Shown: positions 51,153 to 60,753, numbered from the stretch's first letter. The stretch is 64,000 nt of DNA from Azophilus sp965220425 (GCA_965220425.1 OZ244830.1:5239494-5303493), one strand, 5' to 3'. Program-made: numbers and translations. Notes: generated from the sequence alone by a model not told the origin.

Positions 51153-53045
51153 TCAGACAAGGCTTGCCTCGTGGCCCTTGTTTTCCAGCCAGGCGCGGCG
51201 GTCCGGCGCCCGTTTCCTGGCGAGCAGCATGTCCATGGTCTCTTGTGTGTGGATAGACGAGTCGAGGGTGAGGCGGACGAGGCGGCGCGTTTCCGGATCC
51301 ATTGTGGTCTCGCGCAACTGCTTGGGATTCATCTCGCCCAGGCCCTTGAACCGCTGCACGACCACGTTGCCGCGCTTCCTGTCCGCCGCGATGCGGTCGA
51401 GCACGCCTTCCTTCTCCGCTTCGTCGAGGGCGTAGAACACTTCCTTGCCGACATCGATGCGAAAGAGCGGCGGCATGGCCACGTAGACGTGGCCCTGCTC
51501 GACGAGCGGCCGGAAGTGCTTCAGGAACAGGGCGCAGAGCAGGGTGGCGATGTGGGCGCCGTCGGAATCGGCATCGGCGAGCACGCAGATCTTGTCGTAG
51601 CGCAGCTTTGACAGGTCGCCGGACCCGGGATCGACGCCCACGGCAATGGCGATGTCGTGCACTTCCTGGGATGCCAGCACCTGGCTTGCGTCGACCTCCC
51701 AGGTATTGAGAATCTTGCCGCGCAGGGGCATCACTGCCTGGAACTCCCGGTCCCGTGCCTGCTTGGCGGAACCGCCGGCGGAGTCGCCTTCCACGAGAAA
51801 GAGTTCCGCGGCCGAGGTGTCCTGGCCCGAGCAGTCGGCCAGCTTGCCGGGCAGCGCCGGCCCGGCGATCGTCTTCTTGCGCGCCACCTTCTTCGCGGCG
51901 TTCGCCCGGCGCTGCGCATTGCCGATGGCGAGTTCCGCGATGCGCTCCCCGTCCTGGGGGTTCTCGTTCAGCCACAGGCTGAAGGCGTCCTTGGCCACGC
52001 CGCCGATGAATACCGCCGAGTTCCGCGACGACAGCCGCTCCTTCGTCTGCCCCGAGAACTGCGGATCCGAAAGCTTGGCGGAGAGGACGTAGGCGCACTG
52101 GTCCCAGAGATCCTCGCCGGTGAGCTTGAGGCCGCGCGGCAACAGGTCGCGGAATTCGCAGAATTCCTTCAGCGCCTGGACGAGGCCGCTGCGCAGACCG
52201 CTGACGTGGGTACCGCCCTGGGAGGTGGGAATCAGGTTGACGTAGCTCTCCGTGACCGGGTCGCCGCCGTCGACGACCCATTTCACCGCCCAGTCCACGG
52301 CCTCCCGGTTACCGTCGGCGCTGTGGGCGAACGCCGAGGCGGGCACGGCTTCCGCGTTCTTGAGAGCCTGGTCGAGGTATCCGACCAGGCCGTCCTCGTA
52401 GACCCAGTAGTTGCTCTCGTCTTCCCGCCCCTCGATGGTCAGGCTCACCCCGAGCCCCGGCGCCAGCACCGCCTTGGCGCGCAACAGGTGCCTGAGCCGG
52501 GCGGGCGCGACGTTGGGGGAGTCGAAATAGGCGGGGTCCGGCTTGAAGTGAATGCGGGTTCCGGTATTGCGCCGTCCCACCGACCCGGTCGCTTTCAGGC
52601 GGGTGACGGGCTCGCCGGATTCGTAGCGCTGCCGGTAGATCCGGCCGCCGCGCTTCACCTCGACCTCCAGCCATTCGGACAGGGCGTTCACCACCGATAC
52701 GCCGACACCGTGCAGGCCGCCCGCATAGGTGTAGTTCCTGTCGTCGAACTTGGCGCCGGCATGCAGGCGCGTGAGGATCAGTTCCACGCCGGGGATCCGG
52801 TGCTCGGGATGCTCGTCCACCGGCATGCCCCGGCCGTCGTCGATCACTTCGACGGAACCGTCCTTGAAAAGGGTGACCTCGATTTCCCGGGCGAACCCGG
52901 CCAGCGCCTCGTCGACGCTGTTGTCGACCACCTCTTGCACGAGATGATTGGGCCGGCCGATATCGGTGTACATGCCGGGCCGCCGCCGCACCGGCTCGAG
53001 CCCGGACAGAACTTGCAGTGACTCTGCAGAGTATTGAACTGCCAT
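51153..53045 (-). CDS. parE: DNA topoisomerase IV subunit B
   Basis: This 630-residue protein is ParE, the ATPase subunit of topoisomerase IV. The GHKL ATP-binding motifs are QEVVDNSVDEALAG, VIDDGRGMPVDEH and GGLHGVGVSVVNAL; the TOPRIM domain has ELFLVEGDSAGGSAKQARDR and LADADSDGAHI; the C-terminus ends with RFKGLGEMNPKQL and a short tail. The length equals that of enterobacterial ParE, distinguishing it from the longer GyrB. It pairs with ParC encoded next and shows the gammaproteobacterial parE-cpdA neighbourhood. Confidence 0.96.
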   Translation of the reverse strand: MAVQYSAESLQVLSGLEPVRRRPGMYTDIGRPNHLVQEVVDNSVDEALAGFAREIEVTLFKDGSVEVIDDGRGMPVDEHPEHRIPGVELILTRLHAGAKFDDRNYTYAGGLHGVGVSVVNALSEWLEVEVKRGGRIYRQRYESGEPVTRLKATGSVGRRNTGTRIHFKPDPAYFDSPNVAPARLRHLLRAKAVLAPGLGVSLTIEGREDESNYWVYEDGLVGYLDQALKNAEAVPASAFAHSADGNREAVDWAVKWVVDGGDPVTESYVNLIPTSQGGTHVSGLRSGLVQALKEFCEFRDLLPRGLKLTGEDLWDQCAYVLSAKLSDPQFSGQTKERLSSRNSAVFIGGVAKDAFSLWLNENPQDGERIAELAIGNAQRRANAAKKVARKKTIAGPALPGKLADCSGQDTSAAELFLVEGDSAGGSAKQARDREFQAVMPLRGKILNTWEVDASQVLASQEVHDIAIAVGVDPGSGDLSKLRYDKICVLADADSDGAHIATLLCALFLKHFRPLVEQGHVYVAMPPLFRIDVGKEVFYALDEAEKEGVLDRIAADRKRGNVVVQRFKGLGEMNPKQLRETTMDPETRRLVRLTLDSSIHTQETMDMLLARKRAPDRRAWLENKGHEASLV

Positions 53046-53184
53046 GGGGGAGGGAATGGCTCCTTATACCTGCGTTAACAGTCGAACGGTGCGATGCTCG
53101 AGACCGGGAAGAGGGCGGAAGGCCGACGCGAACCGGTTGCGTCCGTATGCTTCATCCGCGATCGGGGGGCCCGGTGCATCGAGA

Positions 53185-53272
53185 CCTCTTTTTCGCGGAC
53201 AAACGTTGTCGAACGAGTGAAGTCCGCGCCCGTTGGCCGCCGTCCCCTCGGGCTGGGGCATCGCCCCGTTGG
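53185..53272. repeat. Dispersed 88-bp repeat, copy 1
   Basis: This stretch between cpdA and parE is about three-quarters identical to 61266-61353. Shared blocks include CCTCTT.TTCGCGGA.AA, GTTGTC.AA.GAGT and TCGGGCTGGGGC.TCGCCCC; the last can form a small hairpin. No coding potential was seen. Confidence 0.65.
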
Positions 53273-53293
53273 TGGTTTCAGATGGATTTGCCG

Positions 53294-54058
53294 TCAGGGA
53301 ATCTCCTTGATTCGCCGCACCTCGGTGCGAAGACTGCCGTCGTCGGACAAATGCAGCCAGCGGTATCCGGGCGCGGTGCCGTCGAGACCGAATTCGAGCG
53401 AGTGGGGCTCGAACTGAAAACAGGTCGATGGCGTACCGAGAATCGCCATGTCGCCATGGCGCCTCTCGACCGTCTGGTGGGCATGGCCGAACACTACCGA
53501 TTTCACCGGCGACGCTTCTGCCAGACATTCTACCAGTTCCGGGGCGTTCCTGAGCCGGTCTTTGTCGAGCCAGGGGCAGCCCACATCGACCAGCGGGTGA
53601 TGGGTGGCGACCACAAGGTAATCGTCGGCGCCGTCGATCTCGTTCTGCAAGGCGCGCCAGGCCGCCTGGCGCCAGAACGCGCCGGGGCGGTCGTCTGCAT
53701 GGGTGTCCCAGGGAACGATGCGCCAGCGTCCAAGACGTACCGGCTGCATCGGCATGCCGGCATCCACCATGGGCTGGAGCAGGTCGTGGTTGCCCGGCAG
53801 GCAGAGCAGCGGGCCGGCATGAAATTCACCGAAAATTTCCAGGCAGCGCCGATAAGTCGCAACGAATGGATCGTGGGCGATATCGCCCGTTGCGAGCAGG
53901 GCCGCGGGCTGCCGTTCGCCGGTTGCGGCCGCCAGCACGGCTCTCAGGGTCTCGGTGGTGTTCACGTCCAGCAGCCGGGCCTGATCGTCTCCGAGCAGAT
54001 GGAGGTCTGTGACGTGCAGTACCGAGGAGACCGGAGGCGGCGTATCCCCTGCCGCCAT
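53294..54058 (-). CDS. cpdA: 3',5'-cyclic-AMP phosphodiesterase-type metallophosphoesterase
   Basis: This 254-residue protein is a CpdA-type class III cyclic nucleotide phosphodiesterase. The calcineurin-like metal-binding motifs are VTDLHLLG, ATGDIAHDP, PGNHDLL, ATHHPLV and FGHAHQ, in the usual order. It would hydrolyse cAMP to AMP and so set cAMP levels. The start overlaps the DUF1249 stop by one base (TGATG). The neighbouring parE and DUF1249 genes match the cpdA locus of E. coli and its relatives, supporting this name over a generic phosphoesterase. Confidence 0.9.
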   Translation of the reverse strand: MAAGDTPPPVSSVLHVTDLHLLGDDQARLLDVNTTETLRAVLAAATGERQPAALLATGDIAHDPFVATYRRCLEIFGEFHAGPLLCLPGNHDLLQPMVDAGMPMQPVRLGRWRIVPWDTHADDRPGAFWRQAAWRALQNEIDGADDYLVVATHHPLVDVGCPWLDKDRLRNAPELVECLAEASPVKSVVFGHAHQTVERRHGDMAILGTPSTCFQFEPHSLEFGLDGTAPGYRWLHLSDDGSLRTEVRRIKEIP

Positions 54059-54525
54059 CAGGAAACTGCGGCGGGTTCCCGCAACGCAACGCCGTTGCGC
54101 AGGCAGAAAGACAGGAATTCACCGAGAAACCGGTTCACCTGCACTTTCTCGTCCCGCTGGCGCATGGCATCGTTGGGATAGGCGTAGACGGCCTTGAAGT
54201 GCCGCGCCCGCTGATATTCGACCACCTCCGCGCACCGGGCATCGTGGTAGAGCCGAACGGTGAATCCCGGATTCAGGCCCCAGGGCGCCTCCGGCCCCTG
54301 CCGCAGGCGGACCGTGGTGGTGTAGGGATTGCGTTCCAGCACCTTGAGGCTCACGTCGGCGCGCCGGCCGGCGATGTCGACGCTCAACGTGCTGCCAGGA
54401 CGTTCACGCAACGCGGGAAACAGCCGCATGAGGCGCAAATAGTTCGCATCGCACTCCGCCATGTGCCGGGGCAAATCGATGCTGTAACGGTTGTTCGCGC
54501 GTTTCATGCAGATCTGGAACTCCAT
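54058..54525 (-). CDS. DUF1249 family protein (YqiB-like)
   Basis: This protein of about 155 residues belongs to DUF1249, represented by E. coli YqiB next to cpdA. The N-terminal region (YSIDLPRHMAECDANYLRL) and the DARCAEVVEYQRARHFKAVY segment are typical. The biochemical role is unknown. The start at 54525 has GGGG upstream; ATG at 54507 aligns better with YqiB. It is translationally coupled to cpdA. About 286 bases separate it from the divergent pyruvyl transferase gene; I saw nothing definite there beyond the expected promoters. Confidence 0.88.
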   Translation of the reverse strand: MEFQICMKRANNRYSIDLPRHMAECDANYLRLMRLFPALRERPGSTLSVDIAGRRADVSLKVLERNPYTTTVRLRQGPEAPWGLNPGFTVRLYHDARCAEVVEYQRARHFKAVYAYPNDAMRQRDEKVQVNRFLGEFLSFCLRNGVALREPAAVS

Positions 54526-54811
54526 CCTGCCCCAAATATATACCGGGGTATCCTCGATATACAAAGCGTTCGTAACCCGATCGCGGCAAATTCTTCGGCT
54601 GTCCGCTGCCGGTCACCGCGGAGTCAGGGGGCAGGAGCCGACGTCGGCAAGGCGCCGCGGTTCCATTCCGCGCAGATCGAAACGGGTAAGGACATGGCAA
54701 GCGCAAGGGTCGGAAGTAGCCGTTTTTCCTCTCGAGTTTTCGCGGTGAGCCGCGTTGGCGGTACGATGCGGACTCGATGACCTCTGCAACCCCCAATGCG
54801 GGCGAGGGGAC

Positions 54812-55597
54812 ATGAAGGCGCTGAAGCTGTTCTGGTCGCGGGGCCACGAGCACAACGCCGGAGACTGGTTCTCGCCGCTGATCTGCGAGCGCCTGAGCGG
54901 GCGCCCCGTGGTCTATGCCGACCCGCGCCGCTGCGACCTGGTCGCGGCGGGCAGCCTGCTGCGCCGCCTTCGCAAGTCGCACACCCTGCATCGCCTGGGC
55001 TTGAGCCGCGCGCTGCATATCTGGGGTACGGGATCCTTGCGCCCCGAGGACCGCCTGCCCGGCTCCCATTACCTGCACGCGCTACGCGGCCGGTTGACAC
55101 TGGCGCGCTGCGAATCTGCCGAGGCGCCTCCCGAAATGGGCGATCCCGGCCTGCTCGCCGATTTGCTGGTCGACGGCCCGGTTGCCAAACGCCACGACAT
55201 CGGTGTGATCCCGCACCTTGCCGACCGCGATCATCCGGAGGTTTCGGCCTTCATCGCACGCACGCCCCATGCGCGCCTGCTCGATGTGACCGCTCCGGTC
55301 AGAGATCTGCTCGCCGGGATGGCGCGTTGCGAAGGCGTGCTCGCTTCGGGACTGCACGGCCTGGTATTCGCGGATGCGCTCGGCATTCCGAACCGGTGGT
55401 TCACCGCATCGGCGGCACTGCTCGGCGGCCGGCACAAGTTCGACGACTATTTCAGCGCCTTCGACATGCACGAAGACCCCGTGCGCCTGTCCGGCCTGGA
55501 TACCGGGACGGTTTTCGAAGGCTATCGCCGGCCCGGCATCGAGGCGCTCAAGCAGGGTCTGATGGCGAGTTTCCCCTTTCCCTCCCCGGTTCGCTGA
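54812..55597 (+). CDS. Polysaccharide pyruvyl transferase family protein
   Basis: This 261-residue protein resembles ExoV-type polysaccharide pyruvyl transferases, which add ketal-linked pyruvate to sugars of exopolysaccharides or lipopolysaccharide. The N-terminus has FWSRGHEHNAGDWFSPLIC, the middle GVIPHLADRDHP and the C-terminal part ASGLHGLVFADALGIPNRWF, typical of the family. The ATG at 54812 has GAGGGGA just upstream. Its 3' end overlaps that of the O-antigen ligase gene by 50 bases, tail to tail. Its location next to ligase, tolC and waaA genes suggests a role in surface polysaccharide. Confidence 0.83.
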   Translation: MKALKLFWSRGHEHNAGDWFSPLICERLSGRPVVYADPRRCDLVAAGSLLRRLRKSHTLHRLGLSRALHIWGTGSLRPEDRLPGSHYLHALRGRLTLARCESAEAPPEMGDPGLLADLLVDGPVAKRHDIGVIPHLADRDHPEVSAFIARTPHARLLDVTAPVRDLLAGMARCEGVLASGLHGLVFADALGIPNRWFTASAALLGGRHKFDDYFSAFDMHEDPVRLSGLDTGTVFEGYRRPGIEALKQGLMASFPFPSPVR

Positions 55598-56774
55598 CGC
55601 CGGCCGCCGCAGCCGCAAGCACCATCACCGGCAACCAGAAATAGCACCAGAACAGGGTGGTGCGCACCAGGATGTGATCGCCGCTGGTGGTGCTGGCCAG
55701 CAGCGCGTATGCGAGCATGACTGCCCAGTCGCGCCGATGCCCGGGCAGCGAAGCCCGTCCCGGTTCCGGGCCCCTGTGCATGGGCGCGGCAGGCGCCCCA
55801 TCCCGTGTGCAATACAGGAGCCACACGATGACGGCCAGGAACACCGCGGCGCCGGCCAAGCCCTGGTGATGGAGCGCCGCCACATACAGGCTGTGAGCGC
55901 GGTCGGTAACGATGCCCGGCAGGTATTCGATCTCGAGCGGAGCGGCGATTCCACAGCCGATCAGCGGATTGCAGGAGCGGTACGCCGCCCAGGCGTGCTC
56001 CCAGATCTCCGGCCGGAACGACAGCCCCCGGTGCAGCCAGATGGCCCTCAGCGCATCGCTAGCGATCAGCGCGGCGAGACCGGCGACCCCCAGCACCACG
56101 GCTCCGGCCACCATGGCCGCTGGCCGGAACCGCACGCGCAGGAGGAACGCCGCCACCAGGATATAGGCGGCCAGCGCGGTGCGCGGACCGGCGAGCAGCG
56201 CGAAAGCGCAGGGCGCGACACAGGAGAGCAACCAGGGCACACGCAATCTGCCCCGGGCAAAACCGTTCCACACGGGAAGCGTCGCCGCCAACAGCAGAAT
56301 CGAGCCGTGTACGGGATTGTCCAGGCCCAGCGCGCCGGGCAGCCGCGGCCACGATGCATCGAAACTCGACGCCCAGGCTGCGAGGGACAGCAGCGCCCCC
56401 AGGTTGGCCCCCAGCAACAGCGTCTGCTGCAGCCGTTCGAAGGTTTGCGGAGAACGCGCGGTCAATTGAGCGACGCCCAGATAGACGAGCAGGACGCAGT
56501 AGGCCGCCAACAGCAGATCCTTCGCACTCTCCTGGTCGACCGGCCCGCTCCAGAGCAACGAAAGCACGGGCATGGCGAGCAGGGCGGGAACGGCCCATCC
56601 GGCACGTCCGACAAAAGCTCCCCGCACGATCGGCTTGTCGAAAAGAGCCCCGTGTGCGGTGAGCGCCGCGAGATACAGAACCCAGTTGCGCTGGTGCTGT
56701 TCCGGAACGAAAAAAAAGCTGGCGATCAGCAGCACAAGCAGAACGGCAAAGGCGCGGGACACCGCGGTGCTCAT
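55548..56774 (-). CDS. O-antigen ligase family protein (WaaL/Wzy_C-like)
   Basis: This 408-residue inner-membrane protein has ten or more transmembrane helices and the O-antigen ligase/polymerase (Wzy_C) signature: a periplasmic loop with PLIGCGIAAPLEIEYLPG and TDRAHSLYVAALHHQGL, whose histidine is typical of ligases. It may join O-antigen or another polysaccharide to lipid A-core, or polymerise it. ATG at 56774 is preferred to the upstream in-frame start at 56807. It overlaps the convergent pyruvyl transferase gene by 50 bases. Confidence 0.83.
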   Translation of the reverse strand: MSTAVSRAFAVLLVLLIASFFFVPEQHQRNWVLYLAALTAHGALFDKPIVRGAFVGRAGWAVPALLAMPVLSLLWSGPVDQESAKDLLLAAYCVLLVYLGVAQLTARSPQTFERLQQTLLLGANLGALLSLAAWASSFDASWPRLPGALGLDNPVHGSILLLAATLPVWNGFARGRLRVPWLLSCVAPCAFALLAGPRTALAAYILVAAFLLRVRFRPAAMVAGAVVLGVAGLAALIASDALRAIWLHRGLSFRPEIWEHAWAAYRSCNPLIGCGIAAPLEIEYLPGIVTDRAHSLYVAALHHQGLAGAAVFLAVIVWLLYCTRDGAPAAPMHRGPEPGRASLPGHRRDWAVMLAYALLASTTSGDHILVRTTLFWCYFWLPVMVLAAAAAGVSEPGRERGNSPSDPA

Positions 56775-57271
56775 CAGGCGGCCCCACTTACCGGCAGCCG
56801 ATGGCAAAAGTGCCGCATCGCACCGGGACCGGCGAGGCGACCGCGGGCGAGACGCCCGGCCGACAAGACGCGAGGCGGAAAAATATTGAGCAAATTCGAT
56901 AGAGAACCAACGCGGTCAAACGGGATGCATCGCCGGTCGCATGCGTCGGGACTCTTTCCACGGGCTGTCAGGGCATGACGCCACGGGCCGAGAATACGGT
57001 GGGGAATATTGTCCGTGCGTGCGTGTTCCTGACCGGAAGCACAGCCTGGCCTGCGTTGCAGGGAGCCTGTGCACGTGGACGGACAAAAGATCGGTGCGGG
57101 CACCGTTCCTGGCGCGATTTCCGGGTTCACCATGCGCTCACCGTAGAACAATCCCGGCGGGTCGGGCAACCGCAACGCCGCGCGCCGCAGCGGGCGATCC
57201 GCCTACAACTTTCCGACAGGCACTCTGCTAAACTCCGGCCTCCCCGCAGTCCAGGCACACGCCAAATCGCA
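56775..57271. other. Intergenic region between O-antigen ligase and tolC
   Basis: No supported gene occurs in these 497 bases, although the frame upstream of tolC is open from 56975. The divergent promoters of the ligase and tolC genes must lie here. TGCTAAACT at 57227-57235 resembles an extended -10 for tolC, without a clear -35. Confidence 0.4.
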
Positions 57272-58717
57272 ATGGATCACTCAGTTGTCAATCGCGCGCC
57301 CGTCTTCCGGCGATCGGCGGTGGCCGCCCTGCTGTGCCTTGCCGCCGGCCCCGCAAGCGCCATCGACATCGCCGACGCCTATCGGGACGCGCTGAAGAAC
57401 GACCCGGTGCTCGGCGCCGCCCAGGCGAGCTTCGAGGCGCGCAAGGAACTCATCCCCCAGGCGCGCGCAAACCTCTTGCCCAGGATGAGCATGACCGGCT
57501 CGACCGGCTGGAACGAGCGAAGCTTTCCGGTTCCGCCGCGGCTGGACTTCAACCCCGACAGCCCCACCTTCGGCACCATCGCACCGGTGGCGGACCAGAA
57601 TTTCAACGAACACCAGTGGGCGGCCCGCATCGACCAGCCCGTCTTCAACCTGAGCAGTTGGCATACCTGGCGCAGCGCCAGGTCTTCGGTGGCCGGCGCC
57701 GAGGCGAATCTGGCCGAGGCCGAACAGGGCCTGATCGTGCGCGTCGTGCAGGCCTACCTGGACGTGTTGCGCGCCCAGGACCGGCTGGACGCCACCCTGG
57801 CCCAGGAAGCCGCCGTCAACCGGCAGCTCGAGCAGGTTCAGCAGCGTTTCGATGTGGGCCTGGTCGCGATCACGGATGTCCTCGAAGCCCAGGCCGGCTA
57901 CGACAACGCGGTGGTCGAGCGCATCCAGGCGGACGGCGACCGGTACATCTTCTTCGAGACCCTGCAGACCCTGATCGGCGAACGCTTCGAGAGCCTCGAC
58001 CGGCTCTCCGAGAACCTGCCGATCGTCAATCCCGAGCCCCGGAACGAGCAGCAGTGGGTGCAGACGGCGCTCGACACCAACCACAACATCGCCGCCGCCC
58101 GCGCCCAACTCGAAGCGGCAAACCGCACGATCGCCGCGCGCCGGGCCGGGCATCTGCCGACCCTGGAAGGTTCCGTCACGCGCAGCCACTACGTCACCGG
58201 CGGCGCCAGCTTTCTGGCCAACAAGATCGACACCACCACCTGGGCGCTGTCGATGAACCTCCCTATCTATCAGGGCGGCTTCACCAACTCGCGCACCAAG
58301 GAAGCCCGGGCCCTGGCCGAACAGGCGCGGGAAGAACTGCTCAACCAGCAGCTAACCGTGAGCCGGGATACCCGCAACCTGTTCCAGGCGGTAGCCACGG
58401 ACGTGGTGCGCGTGGGCGCCCGGACGAAGGCCATTGCGTCCAGCCTGTCTGCCCTGGAAGCGACCGAGACCGGCTACGAAGTGGGTACCCGCAACATCGT
58501 TGACGTACTGCTGGCGCAGCAGCGGCTTTTTGCCTCCCAGTTCGACTACGCCGACTCGCGTTACAACTACGTGACCGACCTGATGCGGCTGAAGCAGACG
58601 GCCGGCGTGCTGGCGGAAGAAGACCTGGTGGAATTGAACCGGTTCGCGGATCCTGCCGATCCTGTTACCCGGGAGGCTTCGCTACGCAATCGCAGCGGAA
58701 AATCGGGCCCGCAATAG
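57272..58717 (+). CDS. tolC: TolC family outer-membrane channel protein
   Basis: This 481-residue protein has a signal peptide (1-30, ending AGPASA) and the duplicated outer-membrane-efflux-protein repeats of TolC: IADAYRDALKNDPVLGAAQA near the N-terminus, QQRFDVGLVAITDVLEAQAGY in the first repeat, and GYEVGTRNIVDVLLAQQRLF in the second. TolC trimers form the outer-membrane duct of drug-efflux pumps and type I secretion. The nearby cpdA and DUF1249 genes reproduce the E. coli tolC neighbourhood. The frame is open further upstream, but ATG at 57272 begins the signal peptide. Confidence 0.92.
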   Translation: MDHSVVNRAPVFRRSAVAALLCLAAGPASAIDIADAYRDALKNDPVLGAAQASFEARKELIPQARANLLPRMSMTGSTGWNERSFPVPPRLDFNPDSPTFGTIAPVADQNFNEHQWAARIDQPVFNLSSWHTWRSARSSVAGAEANLAEAEQGLIVRVVQAYLDVLRAQDRLDATLAQEAAVNRQLEQVQQRFDVGLVAITDVLEAQAGYDNAVVERIQADGDRYIFFETLQTLIGERFESLDRLSENLPIVNPEPRNEQQWVQTALDTNHNIAAARAQLEAANRTIAARRAGHLPTLEGSVTRSHYVTGGASFLANKIDTTTWALSMNLPIYQGGFTNSRTKEARALAEQAREELLNQQLTVSRDTRNLFQAVATDVVRVGARTKAIASSLSALEATETGYEVGTRNIVDVLLAQQRLFASQFDYADSRYNYVTDLMRLKQTAGVLAEEDLVELNRFADPADPVTREASLRNRSGKSGPQ

Positions 58718-58825
58718 GGCGACCGATCTCAACCTCACCGCCGGGAACCTCGCTTGCTCAACTGCCGTGGCAATGCGGGCGGGCTAAAGGGCGATTGATC
58801 TCAGGTTCGCCAGCGGCAACTTCGG

Positions 58826-60301
58826 TTAGGTGACCGCCGCTGCGATTCGAGAGCGCAATAGCGCCAGCAGGCGCCCCGTCGCGCCGCGGTTCTGCTCGAC
58901 AACCTGAAGTGCCTGCGCTCCGGCCGCGGCGCGCACCCTGTCATCCTCGAAGGCGGCGACGACGGCGCTGGCAAGTTGGGTCGCCGATTCGACCCGTGTG
59001 AGGCAATCGGCGTCGGCGAATGCCGCGACAACTTCATCGAAGTTCCATGTGTGCGGCCCCATCACCAGGGGCTGGCCGCACAGAGCGGCCTCGATCGGGT
59101 TGTGGCCGCCGACCGGAACCAGGCTGCCGCCGATGAACGCAACATCCGACAGGCCGTACAGGGTTTGGAGTTGGCCCATGGTGTCGCAGACGATAACGTC
59201 CGCCGGTTCCCGGGAATCCGCCGGCAGATCGAAAAACGACTGTTCGGCGGCATCTGCCAACCGTTGCGACGACCGGGCATCCCGGGCGGAAAGACCGCTA
59301 CCCGAACGGGAAACCTGACCGGGTGCTTCTGAACCCAGTCGGCGCACCGCGAAGCCCCGGCGCCGTGCCAGGCCGCTGATTTGCTCCCCGCGCACCGGAT
59401 GCCGCGGGACCAGGAGCAGGCAGCTTTCGGGATAGCGGCCGCGGACGCGGGCATGAGCGTCGAGCACAAGTTCATCCTCCCCGGGATGCGTGCTCGCCGC
59501 CACCCATACCGGGCGCTGCCGCAACCCCAGCTCCTGCCTCAACACCGCCACCCGGGCGGCATGATCCGCCGGCAGCGTGGCATCGAATTTGATGCTGCCG
59601 AAGGCGGCCCCCTGCCCGTTGCGCAACCCGAGCGCCTGGAATCGTTCGAGGTGGTTGCCGTACTGGCAGGCGACGAAATCGACTTGCCGCAGCATCCTCC
59701 GCGTCAGGCCCCGAACGAACCCGTAGCCTCGTGCGGATCGTTCGGACAGGCGCGCGTTGACGAGCAACACGGGAACACCCCGGCGCTGCGCCTCATCGAT
59801 CAGGTTCGGCCAGAGCTCGGTTTCCACCAGCACCAGCAGGCGTGGCCGTACCTTGTCGAAGAACGACCGCACCGCGAACGGGAAATCGTACGGTGCATAG
59901 CAATGGTGGACCGTGTCGCCGAGGCGGCTGGTGACCTGTTCGGAACCTGTCGGCGTCATGGTGGTGACCAGGAATGGTATGCCGCCATCTTGTGTGGACT
60001 TTCCGTCTTCCCCGGGCGTCGCCGCTTCGGTAGCCGTGGTGGAAACATCAGAAAACTCGGACACCGACTCTGCTATGAGCGGCGCCACAGCGATGGTTTC
60101 GCCAGCAGAGACCGCGTGAAACCAGATGCATCCGGATGGAATCCGCGCCGGCAGCCGGCCCATCCGTTCACCGATCCGCTTTCCGTATTCCGGTTCGCGG
60201 CGCGCACGCAACTCAAGACGTATCAGCACGGCGGGCAGACTCAGCCAGAGCAGGACCTGGTAAACCAGCCAGAGCAACACGTCGCAGAGAAGCCTGATCA
60301 T
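58826..60301 (-). CDS. waaA: 3-deoxy-D-manno-octulosonic acid (Kdo) transferase
   Basis: This 491-residue protein is WaaA/KdtA, which adds Kdo to lipid A precursor on the inner face of the inner membrane. An N-terminal anchor (residues 3-27) is followed by YGKRIGERMG, the catalytic FHAVSAGE, VTTMTPTGSEQV, VETELWPNL, NARLSERSARGY and, near the end, GGSLVPVGGHNPIEAALCGQ. Two insertions relative to typical KdtA are visible: a Ser/Thr/Glu-rich run at about 82-107, and about 30 residues following RRLGSEAPG. ATG at 60301 is chosen over TTG at 60316. A diverged pair of about 50-bp direct repeats occupies the gap to tolC (58705-58836). Confidence 0.93.
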   Translation of the reverse strand: MIRLLCDVLLWLVYQVLLWLSLPAVLIRLELRARREPEYGKRIGERMGRLPARIPSGCIWFHAVSAGETIAVAPLIAESVSEFSDVSTTATEAATPGEDGKSTQDGGIPFLVTTMTPTGSEQVTSRLGDTVHHCYAPYDFPFAVRSFFDKVRPRLLVLVETELWPNLIDEAQRRGVPVLLVNARLSERSARGYGFVRGLTRRMLRQVDFVACQYGNHLERFQALGLRNGQGAAFGSIKFDATLPADHAARVAVLRQELGLRQRPVWVAASTHPGEDELVLDAHARVRGRYPESCLLLVPRHPVRGEQISGLARRRGFAVRRLGSEAPGQVSRSGSGLSARDARSSQRLADAAEQSFFDLPADSREPADVIVCDTMGQLQTLYGLSDVAFIGGSLVPVGGHNPIEAALCGQPLVMGPHTWNFDEVVAAFADADCLTRVESATQLASAVVAAFEDDRVRAAAGAQALQVVEQNRGATGRLLALLRSRIAAAVT

Positions 60302-60363
60302 GGGCGGCAAGCGCAAGTGCGGACGCAGCAGGTCTCCTTCATTCGGCGAAATACCTTAACGCT

Positions 60364-60753
60364 CTACGGCAATCGAGTTACACCAACTCGCGCCGAAAAG
60401 CCCTGATCGAACGATATTACCCGTCTAACCCGATGCGTGCGCATCACGGAGAGATGCAGGCTGTCGCGTGCCGAGAGATCCGGAAAGACTTCAGCGATTT
60501 CCCGGGCGATTTCTACATCGGTTCGAGAAACCGGGAACACGGCAATGACCAGGTCGTCGAGAAGTTGGAAGGCGTCCTTGATTGCGTTTCGGCGATTAAT
60601 TGCTGCGTACCGATGCAGGATCTCCTGGTAGACCTCCGCGCTCGTAACGTAGTCTTCGTCGGGCCAGCGGCGCAGGAAATCCGCAACCAATTCCCGGTTG
60701 GGATGTGGCGCGCCAACCAGATACATTGGGACGTTTGAGTCAACGAAGATCAC
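60364..60753 (-). CDS. PIN-domain toxin (VapC-like)
   Basis: This 129-residue protein is a PIN-domain ribonuclease of the VapC type. The acidic metal-binding residues are in MIFVDSNVPMY (Asp5), TSAEVYQEIL, SARDSLHLSV and VISFDQGF. Such toxins cleave tRNA or rRNA to arrest growth. The start is GTG at 60753, overlapping the antitoxin gene by 14 bases, so the toxin is translated after its antitoxin. It lies 62 bases upstream of waaA on the same strand. Confidence 0.85.
   Translation of the reverse strand: MIFVDSNVPMYLVGAPHPNRELVADFLRRWPDEDYVTSAEVYQEILHRYAAINRRNAIKDAFQLLDDLVIAVFPVSRTDVEIAREIAEVFPDLSARDSLHLSVMRTHRVRRVISFDQGFSARVGVTRLP

Noticed and set aside
51657..53021. A 454-residue plus-strand open frame opposite parE
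   Set aside because: It is a GC-rich antisense shadow of parE without recognisable motifs.
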